The position numbers were made by a program, and so were the translations under genes. Below are positions 15,437 through 22,970 of a DNA stretch of 64,000 bases, piece after piece (within the stretch, counting starts at the first letter, position 1; each line of letters starts with the position of its first letter). The stretch comes from RGIG4608 sp045606265 (lineage in GTDB: Bacteria; Bacillota; Clostridia; Oscillospirales; CAG-272): the NCBI GenBank assembly GCA_045606265.1, contig JAZURO010000165.1, forward strand, positions 1-64,000, read 5' to 3'. Under the pieces are notes generated by a model that searched no databases, had not been told where the DNA came from, and saw only the letters and a list, made by a program, of their open reading frames with translations.

Positions 15437-16465
15437 ATGGGAGATTTTCAAATTGTAACAGACTTCGGCAACTTGTATAAGTCGTACAAGAAGTCTATGA
15501 GGGGAAAGGGTAAGAAGAAAGGCGCTATAAAATTTGATGCTATGGCACTTGAGTACATATGCGTTATGAAGCGACAGTTGATAGAACATACATACCAAAT
15601 TTCTCCTTATGCAGAGTTTGTTGTAACTGAACCCAAACCGAGAAACATCAAATCAGGTTCTTTTCGCGACAAAGTTCTACAGCACTGTCTATGTGATTTT
15701 GTGTTGTTGCCTAAAATGAAAGACATTTTCATTAAAGACAATTACGCAGGGCAGATAGGGAAAGGGACTTTGTTTGGGTTAGACCGTCTTTCCGAAAATA
15801 TGCAGTTGTTCTATCAAGAACATAAATGCGAAGGATATATCCTTAAGTGCGACATAACGAAGTTCTTTTATAGCATCGATCACGATGTGATGAAAGCAAC
15901 TATTCGTCAATATTTCACAGACGAGGAAATCCAATGGCTGTGCGATCTGTTTATAGATAGCACAGACGGAAAGGGTCTACCTCTCGGTAATCAGTGCAGT
16001 CAAGTGTTCGCCTTGATTTACCTTGCGGGGCTTGATATCTTTATTACCGAAGAGCTCGGGTGTAAGTATTACGGAAGATATATGGATGACTTTTATCTTA
16101 TATCCGAAGATAAAGAGTATTTGAAATACTGCCTTAAGCGCATTGAAGAATATCTCGATACTTTACACCTGACTCTTAACAACAAAACAGAAATCGTATC
16201 AATCCGCAAAGGATTGCGGTTTCTTGGATTTCATACATACATTACCGAAGACGGAGTTGTTATCCGCCGGTTAACAGGAGAAAACAAGCGCCAGATTAAG
16301 AAAAGACTGAGAAAGTACGCAAGATTGGTTCTTGATGGCAAGATGACAATGGAATCGTTTACCGAAAAGTACGAATCGTGGAAGAATCACGCATCCCACG
16401 GAAACTGTCACAGGCTATTGGAAAGTATGGATGAATTCGTATCGCAGCTATTCAATACAGCATAG
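15437..16465 (+). CDS. Diversity-generating retroelement reverse transcriptase (342 aa)
   Basis: The RT blocks include YILKCDITKFFYSIDHDV, then GLPLGNQCSQ at 180-189. This [LIV]GNxxSQ form is specific to DGR RTs, which replace the QGxxxSP of retrons and introns. YMDD is at 215-218, followed by LRFLGF. It copies the template RNA with adenine-specific errors, and the cDNA replaces VR1 or VR2. The start is set by AAAGGAAT; a small hairpin (TCTCACA/TGTGGGA) precedes it. Confidence 0.95.
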   Translation: MGDFQIVTDFGNLYKSYKKSMRGKGKKKGAIKFDAMALEYICVMKRQLIEHTYQISPYAEFVVTEPKPRNIKSGSFRDKVLQHCLCDFVLLPKMKDIFIKDNYAGQIGKGTLFGLDRLSENMQLFYQEHKCEGYILKCDITKFFYSIDHDVMKATIRQYFTDEEIQWLCDLFIDSTDGKGLPLGNQCSQVFALIYLAGLDIFITEELGCKYYGRYMDDFYLISEDKEYLKYCLKRIEEYLDTLHLTLNNKTEIVSIRKGLRFLGFHTYITEDGVVIRRLTGENKRQIKKRLRKYARLVLDGKMTMESFTEKYESWKNHASHGNCHRLLESMDEFVSQLFNTA

Positions 16466-16473
16466 GAGGCAAT

Positions 16474-16662
16474 ATGAGAAAGTTTTGGAACAGATGGAAT
16501 CAAGTAATATTGGATGCCGTTTGGCTGATACTACTTGCAATCCTTGGTATTTTTAACATCGTTACAGCAACAAATGACAACCTTTATATTTGGTTGCTTG
16601 GAATCAGCTTTGGCATAGTCAGTGCCAATTTGATTGCGTCAATTGCGAACGCTCGCAAATAA
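16474..16662 (+). CDS. Small membrane protein (62 aa)
   Basis: The ATG at 16474 follows TAGGAGG, 8 nt after the RT stop. Two hydrophobic helices (about residues 12-30 and 38-56) are separated by a short TNDN loop, with positive ends. It probably inserts in the cytoplasmic membrane. It is co-transcribed with the DGR RT. Function unknown; holin-like size, but nothing else supports lysis. Confidence 0.6.
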   Translation: MRKFWNRWNQVILDAVWLILLAILGIFNIVTATNDNLYIWLLGISFGIVSANLIASIANARK

Positions 16663-16686
16663 AATACAAGTTTGATCGAGGTGTGT

Positions 16687-17136
16687 ATGCGAAACTTCAG
16701 AGAATACCTAAATAAAACCATTGATGAAATGGTGGATATTATGAAGACTTGCGATTGTAACGGAGAGTCTGATCGTGCAAATTGGTATGAACGACTGATT
16801 GCTGACTATAAAGAACAAGTTAACATATTAAATGAGATTATACAATCTGGCGAGGGAAATCTTATTAAGTTCAACGAAGACGGAACGTTTGAACTATGGT
16901 CGATCAGATGTCCGTACGACGGAGATATGGTGGTAGAGCACTATGATGACGATATGACTTTTTCAACATATGAGGAACTGATCGAATTATCGAAGTGCAG
17001 AGACGTGACAGACACGTTTGACAGAGAAAGAATTTTTGCAGTTACAACTGTCACGGACGACCCACGACACCAGATTGGTTTTGGAGGTTATTTTTTAACC
17101 ACAGAAGACGCAATACTTGAAGCAGTAAATTATTAA
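16687..17136 (+). CDS. Phage protein of unknown function (149 aa)
   Basis: The ATG at 16687 has GAGGTG upstream. MRNFREYLNKTIDEMVDIMK... is acidic, with a helical N-terminus and a beta-rich C-terminus (FGGYFLTTEDAILEAV). No known motif. Last gene before RNA copy C. Confidence 0.6.
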   Translation: MRNFREYLNKTIDEMVDIMKTCDCNGESDRANWYERLIADYKEQVNILNEIIQSGEGNLIKFNEDGTFELWSIRCPYDGDMVVEHYDDDMTFSTYEELIELSKCRDVTDTFDRERIFAVTTVTDDPRHQIGFGGYFLTTEDAILEAVNY

Positions 17137-17143
17137 ATAAATT

Positions 17144-17474
17144 TATTTACAATCGTTATTGCTCATCACCAGATGAGTGCCTTGGATGATATTCAAGGTA
17201 ACAAAATGTCAGAGGAACCCACTGGAGGGCGGATTGGTATCCAAGGAGATGCCTGCCAAAGGCGAACGCTTACGAAGCCGCTATCGCAATCGGGTGCCAG
17301 ATTGTCAAGACCTTTTTCAACGCTATTTGGTATCTTTTCAAAGTAATTCATTAAATTTTCTACGAACTATATATCAAAAGTCGCTCTTGGTCAGATGATT
17401 AAAGCTGTCCAGAGCTTGTTCTCGAGACATCCTCAGGATTACGATCAAGCTTTACACTACGTGGATTGTAAATA
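17144..17474 (+). ncRNA. Repeated structured RNA, copy C
   Basis: 331 nt closed by TATTTACAATC (17144-17154) and GATTGTAAATA (17464-17474). An accessory hairpin CTCATC acca GATGAG is followed by CCTTG...CAAGG (17180-17198) with a GATGATAT loop and by GTAACAAAATGTC (17198-17210). It has the same order of elements as A, B and D. No ORF is supported inside. Confidence 0.75.
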
Positions 17475-17494
17475 TTCAAAGAAAGGAAATCGGT

Positions 17495-17815
17495 ATGGAA
17501 AGAATTGTAATCATTAAGCACACAGGAGATGGGAAGTACATTTTTAGAGTTCCTGATGGTAGAACTTTGAAAGCGGGAGATATGGTTTTGTGTCAGACCA
17601 GACGAGGGATCGTTCCCGGGCTGTGTTGCTGTGATAGCTTTGATACGGACAAGGTTGACACAATTAGAAGTGCTTTTGGAGCACCAACGAACACGCCCCT
17701 TGCTCCGATTGTTGGTGAATATCAGTACAATATGTGGGGTGACCAGCACTTCGACGAAGTGGTAGCGGCAGAACTGATGGATTTCGATACCGTAATGAAT
17801 AGAGGTGCGGTATGA
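17495..17815 (+). CDS. Phage protein of unknown function (106 aa)
   Basis: Strong AAAGGAA site before ATG 17495, 20 nt after RNA copy C. The first 50 residues (MERIVIIKHTGDGKYIFRVPDGRTLKAGDMVLCQTRRG) look like a small beta-barrel. A CCC cluster follows. The stop overlaps the next start (ATGA). Confidence 0.65.
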   Translation: MERIVIIKHTGDGKYIFRVPDGRTLKAGDMVLCQTRRGIVPGLCCCDSFDTDKVDTIRSAFGAPTNTPLAPIVGEYQYNMWGDQHFDEVVAAELMDFDTVMNRGAV

Positions 17816-18420
17816 GAGATCCAAAGCGTATAAAGGAGTTTTGCGAACAACTTGCCGCAATATGGGAGAGAGTTCCTGACTGGAGATTTGGTCAATTCGT
17901 TTCCAATGTTCTTGGTCAGGTGCAGACCGAAAAGAAAAGAGACATCTTCTTCATTGAAGATGATGAGATGTTGACCGCTGTCAAGGCGTACTTCCATATC
18001 GAAGGCGATGCAGCAACCGTCAGAGACAGTGTTTCGGTCTTGTCAAAGAAACTCTCTGACATCGAACACGACATTGATGTTCTCGACGAAGAGATTATTG
18101 GTATAAAAGCGAAGATGACGGCTGCTAAAACCCGCGGTAAGCCTATGAGCAAAGAATGCAGAGCTTGGTTTGATAGGGCAGGAGTCGCGTTGTCTATTAA
18201 AAACAACCAGCTCAGAAAATTGCACATCGAAAAAATGCGTACCGAAAAGGCTCTAAAGGCGGCTAAAGCCGATGTTCAAAAGCGCCGAGAGAGAATTCAA
18301 AACGAGCTGTTTTATGCCAAACTCAAAGAGCTTATGAGCGACGGCGAGCTGAGAACATTTCTGGAAGAATGTCAAAGAAATTTGGAGGTTGCGACTGATG
18401 AAAGTTGTCACAGGAGCTGA
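17812..18420 (+). CDS. Coiled-coil phage protein (202 aa)
   Basis: The N-terminal ~60 residues, DPKRIKEFCEQLAAIWERVPDWR..., form a small domain of a type I have seen in Firmicute phage proteins but cannot name. Residues ~70-180 are a long coiled coil with heptads (VSVLSKKLSDIEHDIDVLDEEI, then basic repeats). Likely a structural or scaffolding partner rather than an enzyme. Overlaps both neighbours. Confidence 0.65.
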   Translation: MRDPKRIKEFCEQLAAIWERVPDWRFGQFVSNVLGQVQTEKKRDIFFIEDDEMLTAVKAYFHIEGDAATVRDSVSVLSKKLSDIEHDIDVLDEEIIGIKAKMTAAKTRGKPMSKECRAWFDRAGVALSIKNNQLRKLHIEKMRTEKALKAAKADVQKRRERIQNELFYAKLKELMSDGELRTFLEECQRNLEVATDESCHRS

Positions 18421-18640
18421 GGCTGCGAAAATCAAAAAGGGCAATATGGCTATGTGGGACTCAATAGACGGAACCACAGAAGATTTCATAAAGGCTCTTG
18501 CAGAATACAGCAGTAAAGAAATCAATACCGAAGAGCTTGAGGAAGAGATAATTGCAATCGGCAAGGATGTCACCGAGCTGGTCGTCAAATCTCTCGAGAA
18601 GCTCGGAGCGGAGTTCGTATATGCTGACTGCAATTATTGA
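18398..18640 (+). CDS. Small acidic protein of unknown function (80 aa)
   Basis: The ATG at 18398 lies inside the end of the preceding gene, with TTGGAGG upstream. Helical, ends DCNY. No motif. Overlaps the next small gene, in keeping with dense early phage operons. Confidence 0.55.
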   Translation: MKVVTGAEAAKIKKGNMAMWDSIDGTTEDFIKALAEYSSKEINTEELEEEIIAIGKDVTELVVKSLEKLGAEFVYADCNY

Positions 18641-18803
18641 GAAACTCCGTAAAATATTCTGCCGGCACGGGTTTGTTAAGTACGCTTGGTATGAAGAGTA
18701 CGACAACTTACGAAACGAAAGGTATGCAGTGAGGCTATATCGCTGTGAAAAGTGCGGCAAGGAAATACAAGTCGATGGCAGATACGACCCGTACTGGAAA
18801 TAA
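18621..18803 (+). CDS. Small zinc-ribbon-like protein (60 aa)
   Basis: The internal ATG at 18621 gives MLTAIIEKLRKIFCRHGFVKYAW... A C-x-H and a CEKCGK pair give one possible zinc site. The upstream part of the frame overlaps the previous gene in another frame and is not coding. Function unknown. Confidence 0.5.
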   Translation: MLTAIIEKLRKIFCRHGFVKYAWYEEYDNLRNERYAVRLYRCEKCGKEIQVDGRYDPYWK

Positions 18804-18830
18804 AACAATACTTTGAAGAGGTGAAGCACA

Positions 18831-19268
18831 ATGAAGAAACTAATTATGATCTTGATAGCGTTGTGTATTTGTTCATCTTTTGTTGGATGTGCAACGAAGG
18901 AAGAGACGCTGAATAACAATATTGCCGGACTTGAAACGAGAGTGTCGGAGTTACAGTCAGAGGTTTCTGCTTTGGAAGAAGAGCGAGACTCGCTCTCAAA
19001 AGAGATAGCGGATATCAAAATTGAAAGCGGTGTGGCAAAGTATGTTGTAACCTTTAACATTAAACAAAGTCATTTCTCGTTGGATATCGGTCAACACCTT
19101 AAGGACGAAATGAATGATATCTCCATTCAAATTCCTGTTGATAAGGAATATTACGACAGTGTGGAGATCGGAGAGACAATTGCGGACGATTTTAGAATGG
19201 GTTCGTTTGTGTTCAAAGGCTCCTTCGGTAGCTGGGATATCACCGTGGAGGATAAAAGTATTCAATAA
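18831..19268 (+). CDS. Lipoprotein with coiled coil (145 aa)
   Basis: A classical signal peptide with lipobox: MKKLIMILIALCICSSFVGC, Cys20 being the lipidation site. A coiled coil follows (residues ~28-62, LETRVSELQSEVSALEEERDSL pattern), then a beta-rich domain of about 80 residues. It should be anchored outside the cytoplasmic membrane. Phage lipoproteins of this kind often act in lysogeny, for example in superinfection exclusion; that role is a guess. RBS GAGGTG. Confidence 0.75.
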   Translation: MKKLIMILIALCICSSFVGCATKEETLNNNIAGLETRVSELQSEVSALEEERDSLSKEIADIKIESGVAKYVVTFNIKQSHFSLDIGQHLKDEMNDISIQIPVDKEYYDSVEIGETIADDFRMGSFVFKGSFGSWDITVEDKSIQ

Positions 19269-19285
19269 TTTTTACGGAGGTATTT

Positions 19286-19885
19286 ATGGGATATTACATA
19301 GAGCAGGTCGAGGGAAGCATTGAGCTTCCATTAAGGAATGCAAATTTCGCAGTTGACGCCATAAAGAAATGGATGCGAGACGAACGAAAAATGGATGACT
19401 GGAATCGGTATGATAAAATTGAAGACCTTGCAGTCGAATTCAATATGATAGCGACTTTTAACACAGACCTATCTGAATATCTCATTGATAACGAAGGAGA
19501 GAAGCTTTGGGATCAGCGAGAGTTTCTTAGTGTTATTGCAGAGTTCTGCAACGAAGGGTCTTATATAGAGATTTCGGGTGAGTGCGGAGACAGATGGCGT
19601 TGGTTGGTTAAGGACGGTCAATTATATGAGGTTAATCCGTCGATTGACTGGAATCCAGACGCTATTGAAGTAAACAATATTGCACACGCCAAGCAAGAAA
19701 TACTCGATATTTACCACGAAAATGACCTTTGCCTTGGTGAGATATTCGCAAGCGTGTCAATTGTGGGACTTAGCATCGAAGAGGTTTTAGAACTTGTAGA
19801 AGATCTGAGGTGCGAAATTGACGGCGAAGTCAAGTCGGAAACGGCGTGCGAGCCGATGGAATATGACGAAATATTTGCAAGTTGA
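19286..19885 (+). CDS. Acidic phage protein of unknown function (199 aa)
   Basis: Starts MGYYIEQVEGSIELP after ACGGAGG. Acidic, with an alpha/beta N-terminal part and ISGECGDRWRWLVKDGQLYE, a pattern I have met in phage and plasmid hypothetical proteins. No catalytic motif. Confidence 0.65.
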   Translation: MGYYIEQVEGSIELPLRNANFAVDAIKKWMRDERKMDDWNRYDKIEDLAVEFNMIATFNTDLSEYLIDNEGEKLWDQREFLSVIAEFCNEGSYIEISGECGDRWRWLVKDGQLYEVNPSIDWNPDAIEVNNIAHAKQEILDIYHENDLCLGEIFASVSIVGLSIEEVLELVEDLRCEIDGEVKSETACEPMEYDEIFAS

Positions 19886-19902
19886 ATAGGAGATGAATAA
19901 TT

Positions 19903-20226
19903 ATGCATAAAGATTGGTGCGGAAACCCTTGTTGCGATTGTAGGAGTCCGTGCGCTCTTGATGAATCCATCCCTTGCAGTCCAGATTGTGAGTGTCTTGG
20001 AGAAAATGGAGAAACGGATTGCGAAGACTGTCGCAACTGCGATGCGTGTTCACAAGAAAGAGAGTTCCAAGTACATATTTCCTACGATGGAATTATTGTC
20101 GTTAACGCTGAAGATGAAAAGGCGGCAAGATATTTTGTAGGCAAGATGACTTGTGATGAAATGTATCAGCACTCGGATGGAACGTGGGACATCGGAGATA
20201 TAGATGAAACGGACGGTGATTGTTAA
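19903..20226 (+). CDS. Cysteine-rich protein (107 aa)
   Basis: The first 55 residues hold about 15 Cys (for example CGNPCCDCRSPC, CSPDCECLG, CEDCRNCDAC), enough for two or three zinc or disulfide clusters. The C-terminal half is a small alpha/beta domain. The stop overlaps the next start (TAATG). Function unknown. Confidence 0.65.
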   Translation: MHKDWCGNPCCDCRSPCALDESIPCSPDCECLGENGETDCEDCRNCDACSQEREFQVHISYDGIIVVNAEDEKAARYFVGKMTCDEMYQHSDGTWDIGDIDETDGDC

Positions 20227-20645
20227 TGAGTATGAGGGAGTACGCCGTAGACTCGTACGGAATATTGCTTGATAAACCGCTAATGAAAACACTGGCTGGC
20301 AAGATTTGCGATGAGTATTCAGATGACGAGTACGAAGAAGATCCTTATGGATTTAATGAAGCAGTCGAGGAGTCGCTTGGTTGCATTGATTATATCGGAA
20401 ACTTTTCTGGAGAAGCGTTTCCTCTTGAAAATGACGGCAGAGAAAAGCCGTTAGATAGTGAGGAATACAGCGATGAAGCCGTGTATATTCTGACAGCAAA
20501 CAGGACGCCTTCGTTATTTAAGGCCGCGTACAAGGATATGGATGAGATGGTCGAGGACTTTAAGTACGAAATAGGGATTTACTTAGATCCCGATTTTGAC
20601 TACAGAAGCAGGATCAGGCATTTTGTCGGCACATATTGGGGATGA
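20226..20645 (+). CDS. Acidic phage protein of unknown function (139 aa)
   Basis: Starts in the stop of the previous gene (TAATG), hence coupled. Very acidic (DDEYEEDPYGFNEAVEESL). No motif; possibly a DNA-mimic-type early protein, on composition alone. Confidence 0.6.
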   Translation: MSMREYAVDSYGILLDKPLMKTLAGKICDEYSDDEYEEDPYGFNEAVEESLGCIDYIGNFSGEAFPLENDGREKPLDSEEYSDEAVYILTANRTPSLFKAAYKDMDEMVEDFKYEIGIYLDPDFDYRSRIRHFVGTYWG

Positions 20646-20653
20646 GGTGCAAT

Positions 20654-20986
20654 ATGGATTACGAAATTACTAACTATACAGACTTTTGTTTGTACTACTA
20701 CACTCACGAAGAAGAGTTTGAAATCGTTCTTGACTATGATGATTTTCAGGTGTTCTTACATCACGAAAGCGGTTGTTATTTCTATCTGGAAAAGAGCGAC
20801 GGAGATGCGGACGAGTTCTACGAACTGGAACTATGCGCTACTCTCCAGTACGATGTTTGCCACGAGCTCTTGATTGATCCGGCAGAAACAGGCGAAGTAA
20901 TGAGTGCGTTGTTTGACTGCGACTGTTGCGGCGAGTACGTAACAGATGATTATATAGAGTATCTATGGTTCAAACGAGTTGAATAA
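20654..20986 (+). CDS. Acidic phage protein of unknown function (110 aa)
   Basis: The ATG at 20654 follows GAGGTG. Rich in Asp, Glu and Tyr; carries CDCCGEYV near the C-terminus (possible metal site). Last gene before RNA copy D. Confidence 0.6.
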   Translation: MDYEITNYTDFCLYYYTHEEEFEIVLDYDDFQVFLHHESGCYFYLEKSDGDADEFYELELCATLQYDVCHELLIDPAETGEVMSALFDCDCCGEYVTDDYIEYLWFKRVE

Positions 20987-20994
20987 AAACAATA

Positions 20995-21311
20995 GCATTG
21001 TATTCGATATTGTTATCGTAAGGTAACGCTTTTGGTGATATCAAAAGTAACAAAATGATGAGAGGGGATATTCCCGGCAGGACGCGTAACTGGCAGGTAC
21101 TTGTTGTACAACAAATCTCGTGTGCAGCACAGTCGGCTCGAAGCATTACCGCCCAAACCCGAATGTCCACGAAAGCAAGACTACATAAGGACTTTCGCCA
21201 ACGCTTAATTTCCATCGAAATCTTATAGATTGCCGAACTTGGCTGGTTGTTCTTATTAGTTGTTTATTTCTCAAGCTTAACTTGCTGGGTATTCTATGTG
21301 GGATACAATGC
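20995..21311 (+). ncRNA. Repeated structured RNA, copy D
   Basis: 317 nt closed by GCATTGTATTC (20995-21005) and GGATACAATGC (21301-21311), which differ in sequence from the other copies but still pair. Accessory hairpin GTTA...TAAC, then CTTTTG gtgatat CAAAAG (21029-21047) and GTAACAAAATGAT. It precedes the SPFH gene leader. Confidence 0.75.
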
Positions 21312-21337
21312 AATAATGGCAAAGGAGGCTTTTGCCA

Positions 21338-21400
21338 ATGAAACTCCGACAATTATCCCAGTCGGAAATTAAACATTTTAAGGAGAAAACAAAATGGTAG
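21338..21400 (+). CDS. Possible 20-aa leader peptide before the SPFH gene
   Basis: ATG at 21338 follows AAAGGAGG, which is itself in a hairpin (TGGCAAA/TTTTGCCA). The frame MKLRQLSQSEIKHFKEKTKW ends in a TAG overlapping the start of the SPFH gene at 21394. The overlap suggests translational coupling or attenuation; it may also be chance. Confidence 0.3.
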   Translation: MKLRQLSQSEIKHFKEKTKW

Positions 21401-22533
21401 GATTTATTTTTGGCATCCTCGTCCTTCTTGTGGGCGTAGGACTTGGCGTGTTCTTTGGCGTATATAAGAAGACGTCTTATGAGAAGGATTATTACGGCAA
21501 CTACAAAAAGGATGCCAACGGTGATCGTATCCAGAACACCGAAAAGCCCTTTAAGAAGTTTGCGCTCGTCACTATTGTAGTAGGCGTGATTCTCGCTGTG
21601 TTGCTTACTTGGCTCGGATGTATTGCTTCGGTGCCTACTGGACACACGGGTGTGGTAACTACTTTTGGTAAGGTTGAAGATAAGACTTTTGACGCAGGTA
21701 TGAATATGAAAGCCCCGTGGCAAAAGGTTGTTACTATGGACAATCGAGTACAAAAGGCTAACACAACTCTTGCCTGCTTCTCGTCCGACATTCAGGAAGT
21801 TACGATTGCTTATACTTTGAACTATCAGATTGACAAGGCAAACGCACAGGAAATTTACAGAAACGTGGGAACTGCGTACTACGATACGGTTATCGTGCCC
21901 AATATTGCCGAGGCTGTAAAGGTTGTTACAGCACAGTATACGGCAGAACAGCTTGTTGGCTCTCGAGCAGAACTTGCAGAAGCGATTGACGTAGTTCTTT
22001 CTGAAAACCTTGCGCGATACAACATTCAGGTAGTTTCTACGGCGATTGAAGATATGGATTTCACGGATGCATTTACAAACGCAGTAGAAGCAAAGCAGGT
22101 AGCGGCACAGAACAAGCTTCAGGCAGAAATTGAACAGGCTCAGAAGGTTATGGAGCAGAAGGCTGCCGCAGAAATGGCGGTAATTCAAGCAGAAGCAAAT
22201 GCCGAGACTGCAAAGATTCAGGCAGAAGCTGATATGGACGTTGCTAAGATTAGCGCAGACAGCGCCGAGTACCAAGGCAAGAAAGAGGCTGCTATTGCCC
22301 TTCAGAGACTTGCGTCTATCAACGGTTGGACGGTAGTACATAACGAGGAGTCTGGAATTAACGAGCTTTATAAGGCAAATGGCGACCTTGTAACAGACGA
22401 GGAGCTTCGCGTTGGTGCCGAGAAACTTATTGAATATTACTACGTACAGGGTTGGGATGGAAAGCTTCCCGATACATACGTTGGCTCAGAAGATGTGAGC
22501 ACGATTATCGCCGGCGGTAATAACGGCGACTAA
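21394..22533 (+). CDS. SPFH/band-7 (prohibitin-like) membrane protein (379 aa)
   Basis: An N-terminal transmembrane helix (residues ~3-24) and a second hydrophobic segment (~52-75) precede the SPFH domain (TGHTGVVTTFGKVEDKTFDAGMNMKAPWQKVVTMD). A long Ala/Glu coiled coil follows (QAEIEQAQKVMEQKAAAEMAVIQAEA...). Family members form ring cages on membranes and hold proteases such as FtsH. A phage copy could shield membrane proteins or influence lysis or lysogeny. RBS AAGGAG. Confidence 0.85.
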   Translation: MVGFIFGILVLLVGVGLGVFFGVYKKTSYEKDYYGNYKKDANGDRIQNTEKPFKKFALVTIVVGVILAVLLTWLGCIASVPTGHTGVVTTFGKVEDKTFDAGMNMKAPWQKVVTMDNRVQKANTTLACFSSDIQEVTIAYTLNYQIDKANAQEIYRNVGTAYYDTVIVPNIAEAVKVVTAQYTAEQLVGSRAELAEAIDVVLSENLARYNIQVVSTAIEDMDFTDAFTNAVEAKQVAAQNKLQAEIEQAQKVMEQKAAAEMAVIQAEANAETAKIQAEADMDVAKISADSAEYQGKKEAAIALQRLASINGWTVVHNEESGINELYKANGDLVTDEELRVGAEKLIEYYYVQGWDGKLPDTYVGSEDVSTIIAGGNNGD

Positions 22534-22780
22534 TACTCTGGGTGCTACGAAGCCAACGCCAAACAAAGACCGCTTAGACGCCGTGTTAAGAACGGGCAGA
22601 GTATGCGGTCGCCTGAAGTGTAACAGCTTGCAGGAGGTGTTGAAACGCTGTAGTAAATGGAGTGCGATGAACAGCCCAGCCCCACAAGAGCCTCCTTTGT
22701 GGGAACCTTGCATACGGGGAAGTTCCTCGTAGCGCTATGGCGATTGGCGTCTCTCGGAGAGAGTTAAAAATCGCCCTTCG
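22534..22780 (+). ncRNA. Structured RNA candidate with pseudoknot, before tRNA-Leu
   Basis: No ORF. TACTCTG (22534-22540) pairs with CAGAGTA (22597-22603), while GACCGC (22568-22573) pairs with GCGGTC (22605-22610): crossing helices, so a pseudoknot. 3' of it: ACAGC/GCTGT, CCCACAA/TTGTGGG (22681-22703), GGAAC/GTTCC, GGCGATT/AATCGCC (22739-22775). The last helix ends 7 nt before the tRNA. No known family recognised. Confidence 0.55.
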
Positions 22781-22781
22781 A

Positions 22782-22865
22782 GCCGGTGTGGCGGAAATGG
22801 CAGACGCGCCAGATTTAGGATCTGGTGGTTGAGCCGTATGGGTTCGACTCCCATCACCGGCACCA
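22782..22865 (+). tRNA. tRNA-Leu (TAG)
   Basis: Acceptor GCCGGTG/CACCGGC, anticodon loop TTTAGGA giving TAG, class II variable arm, T-arm ATGGG-TTCGACT-CCCAT, encoded CCA. 84 nt. Confidence 0.93.
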
Positions 22866-22868
22866 CAA

Positions 22869-22944
22869 CGGGGTGTAGGGTAACGACTACCCACTTGTTT
22901 TGGGAACAAGGTCAAGCAGGTTTGACTCCTGTCACCCCCGACCA
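22869..22944 (+). tRNA. tRNA-Pro (TGG)
   Basis: 5' CGGGGTG, D stem GGGT/ACCC, anticodon arm CTTGT-TTTGGGA-ACAAG giving TGG, T-arm GCAGG-TTTGACT-CCTGT, CCA encoded. The 3' acceptor strand CACCCCCG has one extra C relative to CGGGGTG, so the stem has a bulge or slipped pairing. Confidence 0.88.
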
Positions 22945-22970
22945 TAAATAAAGAAAGGACTGAATACATA

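Noticed and set aside
21277..22341. 354-codon minus-strand ORF opposite the SPFH gene
   Set aside because: The + strand gene is a clear SPFH protein; the antisense product is Cys/Leu/Asn-rich noise typical of a shadow frame.
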